Source of the DNA: Mycolicibacterium sp. lyk4-40-TYG-92
GTDB lineage: Bacteria > Actinomycetota > Actinomycetes > Mycobacteriales > Mycobacteriaceae
NCBI RefSeq assembly: GCF_030209435.1
Contig: NZ_JARVRX010000010.1
Coordinates: 1-64,000 of the forward strand
Direction of reading: 5' to 3'
DNA: 64,000 nt
Shown piece by piece: positions 62,813 to 64,000 of this stretch. Position 1 is the stretch's first letter; each line of letters begins with the position of its first letter. Position numbers and translations under genes: made by a program. Below the pieces are notes generated by a model, which worked only from the letters and a program-made list of their open reading frames with translations, was not told the DNA's origin and searched no databases.

Positions 62813-64000
62813 ATGACAGAAGCATTTGTGCTCGGGGGTGTCCGCACTCCATTTGCGCGGTACGGCAGTTCGCTGTCGCACATCCGCACCGACGACCTCC
62901 TCGGCATGACGATGAAGGGCGCGTGCGAACGCGTCGGCGTCGAACTCGGAGCCATCGAGGACGTCGTCGCCGGCTGTGTGAATCCCGCACATGAGGGGAT
63001 GGGTGACGTTGCGCGCTGGGCGGCGCTCGCCGCTGGATTCCCCGACACCGTGGCCGGGACGACCATCAACCGGTTCTGCGGATCGTCGCTGAGCGCCACC
63101 ATCAACGTCGCGCACGCGATCCGGGCCGGCGATCTGGGCGTGGGCATGGCCTGCGGCGTCGAATCGATGTCCCGATCGGGCTGGGCCTACATGAAAGGCG
63201 ACGCGCCGTTCGCCCCGCGCGGGCCCGTCATCCTCCTCGACACCATGTGGGCCGGCGCCGGCGGCCCACCCAACCCCGCGCTGCTGGCGCGTAACGCCTA
63301 CATCAGCATGATCGAGACCGCGCAGAAGGTGGCCGACCGCTACGGTCTGTCGCGCGAGGAGATCGACGCCTTCGCGCTGCGCACGCAGCGAAATGCCAAG
63401 GCGGCCCGTGATTCCGGGCGGCTGGCCAAGGAGATCATGCCGGTCGAGATCGCCGCGACGAAGAAGTCACCGGCGAGGGTGTTCGAGCACGATGAGTTCA
63501 TCCGCGACGAAACCACAGCCGAGCAACTGGCGGCGCTGCGTCCGCAGCCGGGCACCACCCAGATGACGGCGGCCAACTCGACGCCGCTCACCGATGGCGC
63601 CAGCGCCCTCGTGCTGGCGTCGGGGGAGCGTGCGGCGGAACTCGGCGTCGAGCCGTTGGCGCGCGTGGTGTCCTCGGCGGTGTACGGGATCGATCCGCTG
63701 TTCATGGGTCTCGCCCCGGCGTGGGCGCTGCCCCTTGCCATCAAGCGAGCCGGGCTGACGCCGGAACAGATCGACGTCTGGGAAGTGCACGAGGCGTTCA
63801 GCGCGCAGGCTCTCGGCGTGCTGCGGGAGCTGCCGAATCAGCTCGGCGGGTTCGTCGTGCCCGATGAGAAGCTCACGCCCAACGGCGGTGCCGTGGCGAT
63901 CGGCCATCCCTTCGGTGCCACCGGTGCCCGCTACGTCCTGACCCTGGCCACCGAACTGCGCGAGCGCAATGCCCGCTACGGGGCCATCGGAGTCTGCGTC
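62813..64000 (+). CDS. Acetyl-CoA acyltransferase (thiolase), cut by window edge
   Basis: The first 396 codons of a thiolase that joins or splits acyl-CoAs. The nucleophilic Cys89 is in NRFCGSSLS, EVHEAFSAQAL and GGAVAIGHPFGATGAR supply the active-site His, and the frame is still open at the right edge near GVCV, where the second catalytic Cys is. It belongs to the degradative (beta-oxidation) or biosynthetic thiolases; the type is not settled by the part seen. ATG at 62813, 90 bases after the MerR fusion. Confidence 0.92.
   Translation, partial: MTEAFVLGGVRTPFARYGSSLSHIRTDDLLGMTMKGACERVGVELGAIEDVVAGCVNPAHEGMGDVARWAALAAGFPDTVAGTTINRFCGSSLSATINVAHAIRAGDLGVGMACGVESMSRSGWAYMKGDAPFAPRGPVILLDTMWAGAGGPPNPALLARNAYISMIETAQKVADRYGLSREEIDAFALRTQRNAKAARDSGRLAKEIMPVEIAATKKSPARVFEHDEFIRDETTAEQLAALRPQPGTTQMTAANSTPLTDGASALVLASGERAAELGVEPLARVVSSAVYGIDPLFMGLAPAWALPLAIKRAGLTPEQIDVWEVHEAFSAQALGVLRELPNQLGGFVVPDEKLTPNGGAVAIGHPFGATGARYVLTLATELRERNARYGAIGVCV

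Overview
The window is high-GC actinobacterial chromosome from a mycobacterium, most likely a fast-growing Mycolicibacterium-type species; the species cannot be named from sequence alone. The reasons are two mmpS-mmpL pairs, a ferredoxin-FprB fusion, WXG100/EspC-type proteins, and long runs of genes in the order known from M. tuberculosis around Rv3300c-Rv3332 (nagA, dacB1, sigJ, sdhBADC, cdd-deoA, add, an Rv3311-like gene, upp, pmmB, deoD, amiB1-amiA1, an Rv3304-like gene, lpdA, glpD2, a pseudouridine synthase). Coding density is very high, no tRNA, rRNA or CRISPR array was recognised, and no gene-free stretch exceeds about 300 bases.

Layout. 1-0.5 kb: end of an IS30-family element cut by the window edge. 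0.6-6 kb: cell-wall and amino-sugar genes (nagA, dacB1), a lactonase-like gene and an amino-acid permease. 6-9.6 kb: the ECF41-type sigma factor SigJ, a 5-alpha-reductase-like membrane protein, a PhzF isomerase and a carboxymuconolactone-decarboxylase-like gene preceded by a near-perfect ECF41 promoter. 9.6-12.7 kb: a TetR gene and a coupled AurF-like oxygenase/ferredoxin-reductase pair. 12.8-13.8 kb: a DUF559-type gene between two palindromes. 13.8-21.3 kb: succinate dehydrogenase operon and nucleoside salvage genes. 21.3-24.6 kb: mmpL/mmpS. 24.9-28.7 kb: an operon with an EspC-like protein and an NlpC/P60 hydrolase. 28.7-34.1 kb: upp, pmmB and deoD, with a foreign-looking cassette inserted between pmmB and deoD.

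That cassette (31.08-33.24 kb) is the most exciting part. It holds EsxF-like and EsxE-like WXG100 proteins, a toxin whose first part resembles the channel/secretion part of CpnT and whose end is a colicin E3-type ribosomal RNase with the catalytic residues intact, and a coupled immunity-type gene. The order copies esxF-esxE-cpnT-ift of M. tuberculosis with a different warhead.

34.2-46 kb: peptidases amiB1-amiA1, a second DUF559-type gene flanked by inverted copies of its own palindrome, lpdA, glpD2 and assorted redox genes. 46-52.9 kb: regulators, two HD-domain hydrolase paralogues, YceI, a CobW GTPase behind a Zur-like box, a metallo-beta-lactamase-fold enzyme and a GlxA-type AraC regulator. 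53-56.8 kb: a second mmpS-mmpL pair with a coupled third gene. 56.8-59.9 kb: TetR plus ferredoxin-reductase/fatty-acid desaturase. 59.8-64 kb: nei2, a nitronate-monooxygenase-like gene, a MerR-peroxiredoxin fusion and a thiolase running off the right edge.
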